64,000 bases of DNA from RI-153 sp963721725 (GCA_963721725.1 CAVRLX010000033.1:165610-229609), one strand, 5' to 3'; shown: positions 9,265 to 20,100, counted from the first letter of the stretch. Numbers and translations: made by a program. The notes: generated from the letters alone by a model not told the origin.

Positions 9265-10515
9265 ATGCAACATTCGATTCCCTATGGCGTCGCCGACTAT
9301 TTCTGGCATGATGCCCTGCGCCGCCAACAGATGATGAATACCCTGCTCGAAGGCTTTCGACGCTGGGGCTATGGCGATGTGCTGCCGCCCATGTTCGAGT
9401 TTTCCGAGTCGCTGAGCATCCAGGCCAGTACAGGCTTGCAGGCCGAAATGTACCGCTTTTTGGATCGCGACGGCAGCACGCTGGCCTTGCGCCCAGAGTT
9501 CACCACGCCGGTGGCGCGGCTGGTTGCCACCCGGCTGCACGATCGGCCCATGCCCCAGCGTTTCTGCTATGTGGGCAGCGTCTTTCGCTATATTGATCAA
9601 CCCCAGGCTGGACGCCAGCGCGAGTTCTGGCAGGCCGGCATCGAACTGATTGGCGCGCCCTCGCCTGATGCTGACGCCGAAGTGTTGGCGCTGACCTGCG
9701 ATACGTTGAGCCGTGTGGGGCTGTATGACTTCCGCATTGTTCTCGGCCAAATTCGCTATTTTAGCGGGCTGTTGGCTGATCTGAAACTGACACCCCCCCA
9801 AGAGATGGCGCTGCAAGAGGCGATTGACCGCAAAAGCGAGCCAGCTTTGGCCGATTTTCTGCGCGATGTGCCACTGCGCACAGGGCAACGGCGCACGGTG
9901 GAAGAGTTGCCCCTGCTCAACGGCAACGATCTAGAAAAGGTGATCGCCCACGCCGACCGTCACTGCCTCAACCACGAGATGCATGCCGCATTGGAAAATT
10001 TGCGCGCCATCTGTAGAGTGCTGGATGCCTATGGCGTGACCGAGCAAGTGGCGCTGGATCTGGCCGAGATCCGCAACTTGGGCTACTACACGGGCATCAC
10101 GTTTGAGGTGCTGACGCCGGGCAGCATTGGCTCGACCATTGGCAGCGGTGGCCGCTACGATGATCTGTTGGCAAAGTTTGGGCGCAGTCAACCCGCCGTG
10201 GGTGTGGCCCTGGGTGTAGATCGGATGTTGTTGGCGCGCCAATATCAAAGCGGCGAACGGTTGCCGCCCCGCCCCGTCCCCGCTGACCGATTGGTGATTA
10301 CACAGGGCAACCGGGCAGCGCTGGCCCAAGTTCAAACCTGGCGCGAGGCTGGTGAGCGCATCCAAGTCGAGGTCAATAGCCGACCGATGGATGATGTGCT
10401 GACTTATGCCAGCCAAGTACAGATTCCCTGTGTCATGGTGTGGATCGGCACACAGTTTGAAGAGTATCAGCAAGTGGGCGGTGACTTTATCCGCACGGAA
10501 GCGAGTGTGGCGTAA
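9265..10515 (+). CDS. hisZ: ATP phosphoribosyltransferase regulatory subunit HisZ
   Basis: 416 aa, resembling histidyl-tRNA synthetase catalytic cores but lacking the anticodon-binding domain. Motif-2-like RFCYVGSVFRY and the motif-3-like GGRYDDLL with VGVALGVDRM are present. HisZ pairs with the short form of HisG to make the first enzyme of histidine biosynthesis and to sense histidine. It is followed four bases later by hisG, which is short form, so the pair fits. ATG at 9265 starts at the usual LxxPxGVxDxxxxxA region; upstream in-frame codons look like spacer. Confidence 0.93.
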   Translation: MQHSIPYGVADYFWHDALRRQQMMNTLLEGFRRWGYGDVLPPMFEFSESLSIQASTGLQAEMYRFLDRDGSTLALRPEFTTPVARLVATRLHDRPMPQRFCYVGSVFRYIDQPQAGRQREFWQAGIELIGAPSPDADAEVLALTCDTLSRVGLYDFRIVLGQIRYFSGLLADLKLTPPQEMALQEAIDRKSEPALADFLRDVPLRTGQRRTVEELPLLNGNDLEKVIAHADRHCLNHEMHAALENLRAICRVLDAYGVTEQVALDLAEIRNLGYYTGITFEVLTPGSIGSTIGSGGRYDDLLAKFGRSQPAVGVALGVDRMLLARQYQSGERLPPRPVPADRLVITQGNRAALAQVQTWREAGERIQVEVNSRPMDDVLTYASQVQIPCVMVWIGTQFEEYQQVGGDFIRTEASVA

Positions 10516-10518
10516 GCG

Positions 10519-11189
10519 ATGGTTACACAGATGATGGAAGAAAAAGGCAACCCGCCGCCACAGCGCCCCTGCTCTTTGCCCTGCCCAAGGGACGTTTGGC
10601 CGACGAAAGTTTTGCGCTGTTGAGCAAAGCCGGTCTCTCGGTGCCCGACGGCGACAATGGGCGCAAGTTGGTGCTGGAGAGTGCTGATGGGCGCACAGGC
10701 TATGTGATGGCGAAGCCGTGGGATGTGCCCACCTATGTGGAATATGGCGCGGCGGATCTGGGCATTTGCGGGCTGGATGTGCTGCGCGAGAGTGGACGCA
10801 ATGTACACGAACCGTTGCTGTTGCCCTTCGGCCAATGTCGCCTCAGCGTGGCCGGTCCTGTGGATCGGCCCGACGTCCCCATGCGCTATGAGAGCCAGCC
10901 GCGCATTGCTACCAAATTTCCTCGATTGGCGGCGCACTATTTCCGGGCGCGCGGCATCAACGCCGAGATTATCACATTGGCCGGTTCGGTGGAATTGGGG
11001 CCTGTGTTGGGGTTGGCCGACTTGATTGTGGATATTGTAGAAACGGGCGATACTCTGCGTGCCAACGGGCTGGCCGAGTTTCGCACCATTATGCAAAGCC
11101 AGGCGGTCCTCATTGTCAATCGCGCCTCGTATCGCCTGCGCGCGGCGGAGATCGGCGATATTATCGAGCGGTTGCGCGCGGTGGTGTAG
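10519..11189 (+). CDS. hisG: ATP phosphoribosyltransferase HisG, short form (frame break near 10,570)
   Basis: Condenses ATP and PRPP in the first step of histidine synthesis. The short form lacks the C-terminal regulatory domain and needs HisZ, encoded just upstream. Key parts: LFALPKGRL at the start, DLGICGLDVL, and the PRPP loop LGLADLIVDIVETGDTLRANGL. No start codon lies in the main frame before the conserved ALPKGRL, while ATG at 10519 (four bases after hisZ) opens a frame that joins it after a shift near 10,565-10,575. I treat this as a one-base error rather than a TTG start at 10596, which would delete the first beta strand. Confidence 0.9.
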
Positions 11190-11305
11190 TGTGTGTTAAA
11201 AGGGATTGTAAATACGGATAAGAGGAAACACGGATGAAAGATAATTATCGTGTCATTCTGATCTGTGTTTCCCTCCATCCGTGTTTACAAAAATAAGGAT
11301 CACCT

Positions 11306-11839
11306 GTGGCTGAGATTATTGCATCATCTAAAATTGTTGGCGTGAAATTTGCCCGCCTCAAAGCTTTTGCCGATGAACGCGGGCGCTTTGTGGAAACTTT
11401 CCGCAAAGCGTGGTTCCCAGAGCGCGCATGGGAGACTCTCCAGACCAACCGTAGCGATTCCAAAGCGGGGGTACTGCGCGGGCTGCATTATCACAAATTG
11501 CAGGTGGATTATTGGTATTGCCCGACGGGGACCATCCGCGTGGCGCTGGCCGATGTGCGCCCTGATTCGCCCACCTACAAAGCGGTGGAAACGGTGGAGA
11601 TCGGCGATGACAACCAGATGGGGATCTTGATTCCGGTGGGTGTGGCCCACGGCTTCGTCGCCCTCACCGATGCCACGCTGACCTATCTCGTGGATAATTA
11701 TTACACAGGCAGCGATGAACTGGGCGTGGCCTGGAATGATCCCGAATTGGGCATCGATTGGGGCGTAGAAGAGCCGATCTTGTCGGGACGAGATCAGGAG
11801 AATCCGACGCTGGCGCAGGTACGCGAGAGAAATGCGTAA
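11306..11839 (+). CDS. rfbC: dTDP-4-dehydrorhamnose 3,5-epimerase
   Basis: 177 aa cupin of the RmlC family, which epimerises dTDP-4-keto-6-deoxyglucose in the dTDP-rhamnose pathway. The active-site block VLRGLHYHK (H61, H63) and the PVGVAHGFVAL segment are present. GTG start with GGATCACCT upstream. No other rml genes are in the window. Downstream lies an inverted repeat that may end transcription. Confidence 0.9.
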   Translation: MAEIIASSKIVGVKFARLKAFADERGRFVETFRKAWFPERAWETLQTNRSDSKAGVLRGLHYHKLQVDYWYCPTGTIRVALADVRPDSPTYKAVETVEIGDDNQMGILIPVGVAHGFVALTDATLTYLVDNYYTGSDELGVAWNDPELGIDWGVEEPILSGRDQENPTLAQVRERNA

Positions 11840-11895
11840 TCCGTAACTTTGGATTGAGGGCTTCGCGTTTCTTCATCTATTGTAGGGTCAGTTTG

Positions 11896-11957
11896 AAAAA
11901 CCGACTTTTTACCAGGTAATTATCGCTCTGGCAGACAAAACAAAAACTCGGTTTTTT
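11896..11957. terminator. Inverted repeat, possible bidirectional terminator after rfbC
   Basis: Arms at 11,896-11,910 (AAAAACCGACTTTTT) and 11,942-11,957 pair with one mismatch, with A and T runs on both sides, so either strand could terminate. The wide 31-base loop makes this less certain. Confidence 0.4.
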
Positions 11958-12008
11958 GAACCAGTGTCCCCTTAAACCGCGAGGTACCGCAATTACGCAT
12001 TACGATTT

Positions 12009-12345
12009 TCACACTACCAGCCCGCGTTGATAGAGCAGCCACATGCCCACACCATAGGTGATGGCAATGACCAGTGCGTCGACTTCAATGAATCAGCCGA
12101 CCCCGTTCCCCACGCAATCCATGGCGGTTAGCACCACGCCGAAAATGGCCGCCAATGTCTTAGCTGGATCAATTTCGCCCAAGAAGCGCCCGCTTGTCTA
12201 AAAAAGTCGGTGATGCGCAAGGCGAAGATGTTAAAAAGATTTCTGCCAAAGATATTGCCCGCCGCCAGAGTAGAATAGGTGGAAAGTCGGTGGGCAGCGC
12301 AGACCGTCACCACGGCGCTGCCCAGGGAAATCGGCCAGATCAGGC
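12009..12345 (-). pseudogene. Remnant of a Ca2+/cation antiporter-like membrane protein
   Basis: The minus strand encodes, in shifting frames, pieces that resemble the second half of CaCA-family Na+/Ca2+ exchanger-like proteins: STYSTLAAGNIFGRNLFNIFAL, then FGVVLTA and, before a stop at about 12,009, LDALVIAITYGVGMWLLYQ. The N-terminal half is missing; the adjacent SH3 lipoprotein gene ends at 12,351. At least three frame changes and an internal stop make a working gene unlikely, even allowing for sequence errors. The family assignment is tentative. Confidence 0.5.
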
Positions 12346-12350
12346 TGCCC

Positions 12351-13601
12351 TTACTCAGAGGTGGCAGGCGGGTTCACCCAATCTAATTGAATATTGGTCT
12401 CGTCTAGCCGCACTTCGTAGACTTCATAGTCGCCGAAGTAGGCTTTTTGATACTCTTCGTCTTCAAATGTGCCGCTAAAGAGCCATCGCTTGGTGTACTT
12501 CATGGAGACCAACATCCCCGTGCGTACATCGTGACAGGTCATGCCGTTGTAGCGGGCCGTCCAGCCATTGCCCTCTTCCAACTCGATGATTTGTTCGTCG
12601 CTGCACCATGTCTTGACCTGAGCGTCGCTGTTCAGCGAGAAGAGGCTGTTGATTGGCCCCGGTTCGACCCCAGCCCAGAAGTTAAAGAGGAAAAGGTTCG
12701 AGGTATCGTTGTACCGCTCGGTTCCCTCGGTGCGGTCGATCTGATGTAGCCAGGACGAATCTTCCCCACAGCCATCGGCCCAACGCACGTTACGCTCAAT
12801 TTCCAGCCATTGGGGATTGTCGGCGTTGCGCACATCGGTAACGATCTGCGCTGTACAGCGATCGACCTCGCAACGATCCGAGCCACAGGCATAGTTCACT
12901 GCCCACTGGGCTTGCAGATCTGCCGGAAAGATCGGCCCGATGACGGGCAGAGCCACTGCCTCGGCGTTGGGCAACACCACAGCCGACGAGATCCACGCCC
13001 GCTCTGTGGCATCTTCGGCAACCTCCCCATTACTGGTCACACAACAGATGCGCCACCAATTGCCATCTTCGCTCAGCCCCATGGCTTCAAAGGTTGTGCC
13101 TTCGACCGCGCCGCCGACTACATCAAAATCCAGCCCTGGCCCGCTGCGCACGTTGACGCTGCGGTTACTTACGACTACCTGGGCACGGGGCAAATCCACC
13201 CGTGCTGTCTCGGCAATTTGGGTAGATTCGACCGCATCCCTTTCCGTTGCCGTATTTTCGGCTTCGTCAATCGGCGCGTCCAGAGCCACCACATCAGGCG
13301 GGGTAATTGTGGTATCAATGGTGCGTTGGGCCTGGGCCGCCTGGGCCGCGGCCAACGCTTCTGCGCCAAAAAGGCGTGCCCGTTCAGAAGCCAACATCAG
13401 TTGAATGCCCGGCGGTGGCGCTTCGCTGAGCGAGGATGGCATAAACGGGAAAATTTGCTGTACGGCTGCGGGGTCCGTGGTACAGCCGCTTATCAAGAGC
13501 AATACAGGTAACGAAATGACCCATACCTTGATTTTGTACCGGTGAAGACGGGCAAGTAAACAATCGGGAGAGAGAGGGGTCGTGGGTTGGAACACGCTCA
13601 T
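12351..13601 (-). CDS. Lipoprotein with bacterial SH3 domain
   Basis: 416 aa from the ATG at 13,601; the frame is open to 13,658. A basic N-terminus, a hydrophobic helix and the lipobox LISGC put the lipidated Cys near residue 40. After an Ala/Glu-rich linker comes an SH3b domain (SNRSVNVRSGPGLDFDVVG ... WWRI), then a C-terminal domain of about 200 residues with paired cysteines (ACGSDRCEVDRC) that I do not recognise; its tone (RWADGCGEDSSW) suggests an extracellular fold with disulphides. Probably displayed on the outer face of the cell. SH3b domains often bind cell-wall or matrix ligands, but no enzyme domain is visible. Confidence 0.8.
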   Translation of the reverse strand: MSVFQPTTPLSPDCLLARLHRYKIKVWVISLPVLLLISGCTTDPAAVQQIFPFMPSSLSEAPPPGIQLMLASERARLFGAEALAAAQAAQAQRTIDTTITPPDVVALDAPIDEAENTATERDAVESTQIAETARVDLPRAQVVVSNRSVNVRSGPGLDFDVVGGAVEGTTFEAMGLSEDGNWWRICCVTSNGEVAEDATERAWISSAVVLPNAEAVALPVIGPIFPADLQAQWAVNYACGSDRCEVDRCTAQIVTDVRNADNPQWLEIERNVRWADGCGEDSSWLHQIDRTEGTERYNDTSNLFLFNFWAGVEPGPINSLFSLNSDAQVKTWCSDEQIIELEEGNGWTARYNGMTCHDVRTGMLVSMKYTKRWLFSGTFEDEEYQKAYFGDYEVYEVRLDETNIQLDWVNPPATSE

Positions 13602-13818
13602 AAATTCTATCCAGGGTTGGCTACAAAAGAGAAAAGTCAGCACAAAGACGACCAGCATTCCGTATGAAATATTCCGTATGAAATTCCGTATGAAATACCG
13701 AGGGCAAGTATAGCCACCCTTGCCCTGATTTGCAACTATGTGGGGATTGGGCAGTTGGGTATTTGGGCAATTAGGCGATTAGGCGTCTTCTGAAATTGCC
13801 CACTCCCTAATCGCTTCT

Positions 13819-14401
13819 TCATCTTGACAGCAACACATTCGTGAGCAGCCCCAAGGCGTCCAACGTCTCGAAGGCGTGATGGCGCACCAGCGGGTTAGGA
13901 TCTTCCAGGTGGTGATAGAGCGGGATGGCAGCCTTGAGCGTGCCGATACGATGCAGGGCCGCGGCAGCGCGCACGCGAATGCCCTCGTTGCCACCCTGCA
14001 ACTGCGCAGCCAGGGTATCCACAGCCTCTTCGCCACACAGCGCCAATCCATTGACGGCAGCCTGTCGCACAAGCATCGTCGTCATCTGCCAGGAGCACAG
14101 CCAGAGCGCCCAGATGCGGACCCACTGCGACGGCGTCTCGGCTGTGGATGTGGCCCAGGGCCAGCGCCGCTGCGGCCCGCACCGCGCTATCCTCGTGGCG
14201 CAGCCGCTCTACCAACACGGGAACCGCTGCACCGTCGCCGACGTTTGCCAATCCGCGCACGCCCCACCACACCAGATCGGCATCGGCAGCCGCGGCCATG
14301 CGCATTAATTCCGGTTGATCCGCCGCACAGAGTTGATCCACACAGGCGTCCGCTGCTTCGTCATCGCCGGTCGCTATCGCTGCTTGAAATTGCGCAATCA
14401 T
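13819..14401 (-). CDS. HEAT-repeat protein (frame break near 14,080)
   Basis: About 194 aa of HEAT/PBS-lyase-type repeats: WWGVRGLANVGDGAAVPVLVERL, then SAVRAAAALALGHI, then AVDTLAAQLQGGNEGIRVRAAAALHRIG and PLVRHHAFETLDALG. The repeats continue in a second frame after about 14,080, so one base is probably lost or gained. Helical repeat scaffolds like this bind proteins; no catalytic part is visible. ATG at 14,401. Upstream (14,402-14,560) is spacer made of GCAGAGGGGCAAAGGTGCAGAG-like words in inverted copies. Confidence 0.75.
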
Positions 14402-14653
14402 GGCTTTTTCCTTTTGAATTGGGAAGTTCAACGCAGAGGGGCAAAGGTGCAGAGCCACAGAGAAAAATCTTTGCGTCTCTGCACCTTTGCCCCTCTGCGT
14501 TAATTTATTTGTGGCTTATTGTACTCGCGGTTGAGGTCGTTTCCAGTGAATTTGCTTCCGGCTTTGATTGACCGTGATCTATAGGCGTGTTAGAATTTCG
14601 CGTCTTAACCGACCAACTCTTTGAGAATTCGTGTTACAGAAAGCGCGTTGTCG

Positions 14654-15505
14654 ATGATCTCCCTGCCCGCCGAATGGCAGCCCATTGCCCTGGCCGTGGT
14701 GATTCCAACCTATAACGAAGCCGAGAATCTGGCCGAGATCACGCGCCAGCTCTTTGCCCTGCCCTTGCCCAATTTGCGCCTGATTGTGGTGGACGATAAT
14801 TCGCCCGACGGAACCGGCGCGCTGGCGGACCGGCTGGCGGCGGAGTTTAACACGGACCAGTCCACACGACGCATGACGGTGATCCACCGCAAAGGCAAGA
14901 CGGGGCTGGGCACGGCCTATGTGGCGGGGATGCAACAGGCGTTGGCCGCTGGGGCCGAGTTTGTGGTGCAGATGGATGCTGACTTCAGCCATTCACCGGG
15001 CTACATTCCGCAAATGTTGGGCGTGATTCTCTCCACAGGCACCGATGTGATCATCGGGAGTCGCTATGTCCCCGGCGGCAGTCTGGATCAACGTTGGAGT
15101 TGGTGGCGGCGGCTGCTCAGTTGGTGGGCCAATCTTTATAGCCGCGCCGTGCTGCACATTCACGTGCGCGACATGACCGCCGGTTTCAAGCTGTGGCGGC
15201 GGCAAGCCCTGCTCGATATCGGTCTGCGCAACATTCGCAGCAATGGCTATGTCTTTCAAGTCGAGATGGCCTATCTCAGCGAAAAACTGGGCTACCGCAT
15301 TATCGAAGTGCCCATTCACTTTGAAGATCGCCGCATCGGCCAGAGCAAAATGGACGTGCCGGTTAAGATTGAGTCGGCGTGGCGTGTCTGGGAACTGCGC
15401 TGGCGACATCGCAAGCGCGTGCGCCGCGCCGCCGAGAGCTCAGCTCGTCCTGTGTCTGCCACATCCTTAACCCAACGACGACTTACCACGCAGATGACAA
15501 GGTGA
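14654..15505 (+). CDS. Polyprenol-phosphate mannose synthase-like glycosyltransferase (GT2)
   Basis: 283 aa, GT-A fold. VVIPTYNEAENL binds the nucleotide sugar, VVDDNSPDGT and QMDADFSH supply the metal-binding Asp residues. The sequence matches the Dpm1 group, which puts mannose (or glucose) on polyprenyl phosphate at the inner face of the membrane. The C-terminus lacks the transmembrane helices of some relatives and ends in a basic tail, so it may be peripheral. It is followed by the large YfhO-flippase gene on the same strand, which fits lipid-linked sugar export or protein O-glycosylation. Confidence 0.88.
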   Translation: MISLPAEWQPIALAVVIPTYNEAENLAEITRQLFALPLPNLRLIVVDDNSPDGTGALADRLAAEFNTDQSTRRMTVIHRKGKTGLGTAYVAGMQQALAAGAEFVVQMDADFSHSPGYIPQMLGVILSTGTDVIIGSRYVPGGSLDQRWSWWRRLLSWWANLYSRAVLHIHVRDMTAGFKLWRRQALLDIGLRNIRSNGYVFQVEMAYLSEKLGYRIIEVPIHFEDRRIGQSKMDVPVKIESAWRVWELRWRHRKRVRRAAESSARPVSATSLTQRRLTTQMTR

Positions 15506-15571
15506 CAAGGTGAACGAACTTTACCTTGTCATCTTGTCATCCTATCATCCTGTCCACCTTTTCATCTCTCT

Positions 15572-18500
15572 ATGCATCGACTCCGAACCCACCGCACTGA
15601 TCTGCTTGCCTGCTTAAGCCTCGTGCTGCTGAGCCTGCTTTGGTTTGCGCCTGTGCTCTTTACGGGCCAGACGCTGCTTCCCTATGATAATCTCTATGCC
15701 TTTGAACCGTGGGCCAGTCTGCGCCCGGGGTTGATCCCGCACAACGCGTCTGCTCAGCGATCTGGTGCTGGAAAACGCCGTGTGGAAGCTGCACATTGCG
15801 CGCGCCTTCGCCGCCGGGCAGATCCCGCTGTGGAATCCGCACATTTTCACCGGCATTCCCTTCTTTGCGGCGGGGCAAGCCAGTGTCGCCTATCCGCTCA
15901 ATCTGCTTTTTTATGTGCTGCCGCTGGACGCCGCCTATGGCTGGTTCACGGCGCTGCAACTCGCCATCGCTGGGATCAATACCTATATTTTGGCGCGTGT
16001 GTTGCGTCTGCGCCCGCTTTCTGCACTTTTCAGCGGTATCGTCTTTCAGTTTAGCGGCTTCATGATTGTCAGCGTCGTCTTTAGCATGGTCATCGCCGCA
16101 GCGTCGTGGCTGCCCCTGCTGCTGGCGGTGATCGAGATCATCATCCAAAAGCAGGAAGAAAAAGGCAGCGCCAGCTTTCACCCCATCCCCTACGTCATCG
16201 CCGGGGCCGCGGTCGTGGGCATCAGCGCCCTGGCCGGACATCCCGAGTTTTTCTATTACACGCTGCTGGTGGCGGGCATGTACAGCGCGGCGCGGCTGGC
16301 GATTGCATGGACGAGGATACGTGGACAGCAGACGAACGACGAACGACGAACGACGAACGTAAAGCATCCTATCTCTCGCTCAGCATCCTTGACCCTCGTC
16401 CATCGTCCATCGTCCATCGTCCATCGATCCGCACATTACGCAATACGCATCCTCAAACTCGCCGCTTGGCTGCTTGTCCTCGCCCTGCTAGGCATCGCCG
16501 CCGGTGCGCTACAACTGATCCCGCTCTACGAACTGGTGACGCTCAACTTCCGCGAAGGATCGGCGTCGTTTCAACAGGTGCTGGATTGGGCTTGGCCCAG
16601 CCGTCACGTGCTCACGTTTGCCCTGCCCAACGTTTTCGGCAACCCCAGCCACCACCAGTTGGTTTGATCTGTGGAACCTGCGCTGGCAGCCCGCCACGGT
16701 TAACGCCCTCGGCGAACCCATCGACACGATCTTTTGGGGCATTAAGAATTACGTCGAAGGCGGGAACTATGTTGGGATCGTGACTTGGATCTTGGCGGGG
16801 ATTGCGGTGGCAGGGGGCTTCATGGACCGCAGACCGCCGACCGACGACGGCAGACCGCAGATCGCAGACGACCGACCGCAGACGACCGACGGCGGACGGA
16901 AGACGCAACACGCAACACGCAATTCACCATTCACCCTTCACCATTCACCATTCACCACTCCCACTTGGCTTTTTACTGGCCTCGCCCTGCTCTCCCTGCT
17001 CTTCGCCTTTGGCACGCCGCTCTATGCCATTCTCTTTTACGGCTTGCCCGGCTGGAACCAATTGCACAGTCCCTTCCGCTGGGTCTTCCCGCTGACGCTG
17101 AGCCTGGCGGTGTTGGGGGGGATTGGGCTAGAGGCGCTGCGCTCTGGTCTTAGATATTGGATATTAGATATTGGGCGTATCCGCATCAATATCCAATATC
17201 TAATATCTAATATCACAATTCTCGCCGGCCTTGCCGCCCTTGCCGCGGTCGCGGCGAGCTATTTTATCCCTGGCCCCTTCCTGGCCCTGGGACAGCGCAT
17301 CGTGGAGGGCAGCGATCTGGCGCAGATGGCCTTTGCCGATGGCCGCATGTTTTGGGGCTACCAGAGTGTGAATTTGCTCCAGTTTGGGATCGTGGCGGTG
17401 TTGAGCGGGGTGTTGGTGGGGTGGCAAGGCGCAAGGGGCAAGGGGACGAAGGACGAAGGACGAAAGACGAAGCACGCACTTCACACTTCACAATTCGCAC
17501 TTCTGTTCCTCTTGTTTGCCGACCTCTACGCTGCCCACGGAAGCTTTAATCCGGCCAGCGATCCCGCGCTTGTCGCCGCTGCACAGCGTGCCACCCGTGG
17601 TGGAGTTTATCAACACCCGCGAGGGGTTGACCGCCGACGGCAGACCGCAGACCGCAGACGAAGGCTCGCCAGTCGCCAATCGCCAGTCGCCCTTCCGTTT
17701 CACCACCTTCAACCAGCCCGGGTGACAAGACTTTCAACGCCAATGTGGGCATGTTTTACGGCTGGCAAGACATCCGCGGCTACGACTCGATTATCCCGCG
17801 CCAATATGTGGCGCTGATGGATCAGCTCGCCGATCAGCATGGCGAACTGCTCTATAACCGCATTGCCCCGCTCTATGCCGACGGCCCCAACCCCTACGCG
17901 GTGTTGGATAATCCGCTGCTCGATCTGCTCGACGTCAAGTATATTTTGACCGAAAGCACCATTCCCAACGCCGCCACATGGCAAAAGATCTACGAGGACA
18001 CGTCGATCAAGGTCTACGAAAATCGTGAAGTGATGCCACGCGCCTTTATCGCCGGGCGCGCCGAGGTGCTACCCGCCGAGACACAGCCACTGCTGGGGGC
18101 GGATCTGCGCAACATGGTCTTTCATCGAAGAGACACCCGCCGCCGCGAATGCGCTGATCCCCGCCAGCCCGCAGATCGCCGAGGCCACGGTCAGCCGCTA
18201 CACGCCCAACGACGTTTTTGTGGATGTCAACCTCAGCGACCGCGGCTGGCTGGTGCTCACCGACGCCTATTTCCCCGGCTGGAAGGCGTTTGTGCGTCCC
18301 TTTGGCGGCAGCGAGAGCGACGAGACGGAATTGCCGATCTACCGTGCCGACGGGGCCTTTCGCACGGTCTATCTGCCCGCAGCCGGGCAGTGGACGGTGC
18401 GCTTTGTCTACAGCCCCATGAGCTTTAAGATCGGCCTCTATGTTTCATTTTTGGCGGGGATGACCGGGCTGCTGCTGCTGCTCTGGTGGATGTGGGGGCG

Positions 18501-20027
18501 CTACTATCGACCGGACGGCAGCGAGGACGAGGTGCGCACGGTGGCGAAAAATTCCCTCGTGCCGCTGGGGCTGAGCATGGCAAACAAGGCCATTGATTTT
18601 GCCTTTGCCATGCTCTATGTGCGCCTGCTGGGGCCAGAAGGCACGGGCAAATATGCCTTTGTGGTGACGGTCTACGGCTTCTTCGAGATCATCAGCCGCT
18701 ATGGGCTGGGAACCCTGCTCACGCGTGACGTAGCGGCGGACAAGAACCAGTCCAGCCGCTATCTGACCAACGTGCTGGGGCTGCGCACGCTGCTGTGGGC
18801 GCTGAGCATGCCCGTGCTGGCGCTGGTCACCGCAGGCTATTGGTGGATGGGCAGCATCGGCCCGCAGGAGATCCAGGCCATTGCCATCTTCGGCGTCGCT
18901 ATGCTCTTTGCCAACTGGGCCGACGGCCTGAGCAACCTCTTCAACGCCTTTGAAAAGATGGAATATCCCGCCGGGCTGAGCAGCGCCGTGGCCCTGCTCA
19001 AGGTGACGCTGGGCGCGCTGGTACTGCTGCTGGGCTGGGGATTTGTGGGGCTGGCCTGGGTCAGCCTTGCCATGAACGTTGTGCAACTGATCTGGCTCTA
19101 TGCCCTGGTGCGCTCGACGCTCTTTCGCCCCGAATGGCATTGGGATTTCGGCCTGCAACGTTGGATGTTCAGCGTCAGCGGCCCGTTGATGATCAACCAC
19201 CTGCTGGCGACGATCTTCTGGCGCATTGACGTCTGGATTCTGCGCCCGCTGGCCGGCGCGGCCAGTGTGGGCCTCTACAGCGTCTCCCTCAAATATCTCG
19301 ACGGCCTCAACATTATCCCCAGCACCTTCACCTTTGCCATCTTCCCGCTCATGAGCCGCTATGCCAAAAAAGAGGGCGAAGGGCTGCTGCGTTCGTACAT
19401 TCTCAGCGTGCGCCTGCTGCTCATGGTCAGCCTGCCCCTGGCGATGACGATTACACTGCTGGCCGAGCCGTTGATCTACGTGCTGGGCGGCACCGAGTTT
19501 CTCAACGTGCCCGATACCTTCACCCTGTTGGGCCGCGAGATCCCCTATCAGGGCGGGGCGGCGCTGGCCCTTCAGGTGATCATCTGGAGCATCCCCATCG
19601 GCTTTGTCAACAGCGTCACCCAATTTGTGCTGATTGCCGTCAACCAGCAGCGCTATCTCACCAAAGCCTTTGTCGTGGGCGTGGTCTTTAACGTGGTGGG
19701 CAACCTGCTGGTGATCCCCAGTTTTGACTACGTGGGCGCGGCGGTGATCACGATTCTCAGCGAGTTCAGCCTCTTGTTTCCCTTTTATTGGAGCGTGAAG
19801 CGCCACGTGGGAACCGTGCCGTGGTCGACCTGCTCTGGCGACCGCTGCTGGCCGTGGCCCTGATGGCGGCGACCATGCTGGGGCTGCTCACCGTCTTCGA
19901 GGGCAGCGGCGGGGTCTGGCTGGCGCTGCTCCCCGGCTGGGGGGTCTACGTGGGTGTGCTGGCCCTTGTCGGCGGCTTCCGCGGCGAGGAGATGGCGGTG
20001 GTGAGGCGGGCGCTGGGATGGGGTTAA
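15572..20027 (+). CDS. YfhO-family membrane protein fused to a polysaccharide flippase (about seven frame breaks)
   Basis: About 1,480 codons. Residues from the start to about 18,480 are a YfhO-type multi-span protein: N-terminal LLPYDNLYAFEPW loop, PLWNPHIFTGIPFFA, HSPFRWVFPLTLSLAVLGGIG, DLLDVKYILTE and the soluble C-terminal segment LVLTDAYFPGWKA. It then continues without a stop into a MATE-like Wzx flippase (AKNSLVPLGLSMANKAIDFAFAMLY to the end), which would move lipid-linked sugars across the membrane. Family similarity changes frame near 15,752, 16,650, 17,585, 17,720, 18,125 and 19,810. A GTG at about 18,531 with GAGGA upstream could start the flippase separately, but no stop separates the two parts. 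Several low-complexity blocks interrupt the YfhO part (see findings). Confidence 0.75.
16321..17695. repeat. Low-complexity blocks inside the YfhO coding region
   Basis: Blocks at about 16,328-16,435 (ACGACGAACG and CATCGTCCATCG runs), 16,826-16,965 (GACCGCAGACCGCCGACC then TTCACCATTCACC), 17,150-17,210 (imperfect palindrome of ATATTGGATATTAG words), 17,440-17,500 (GGACGAAGGACGAA) and 17,625-17,695 (GACGGCAGACCGCAG). The same words fill non-coding spacers elsewhere, for example near 26,140-26,290 and 5,640-5,700. Confidence 0.8.
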
Positions 20028-20032
20028 TAAAA

Positions 20033-20046
20033 AACCTGACAGGTTT
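20033..20046. repeat. REP half-site after the flippase gene
   Basis: AAACCTGACAGGTTT, one arm of the palindrome found at 20,101, 20,771 and 41,792, lies just after the stop codon of the YfhO-flippase gene. Confidence 0.6.
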
Positions 20047-20100
20047 GGGAGGGTTGTCGGCAAGAGTCAACCGGTTTATGATAGGGTGAATGGATCAACT

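Noticed and set aside
10596..11189. TTG at 10,596 as the true hisG start
   Set aside because: It would delete the conserved first strand (LFALPKGRL) that is readable just upstream; a frame break after ATG 10,519 fits better.
18445..19806. Long open frame of 453 codons on the minus strand
   Set aside because: It is the shadow of the flippase coding strand; composition is His/Gln/Arg-rich with no family features.
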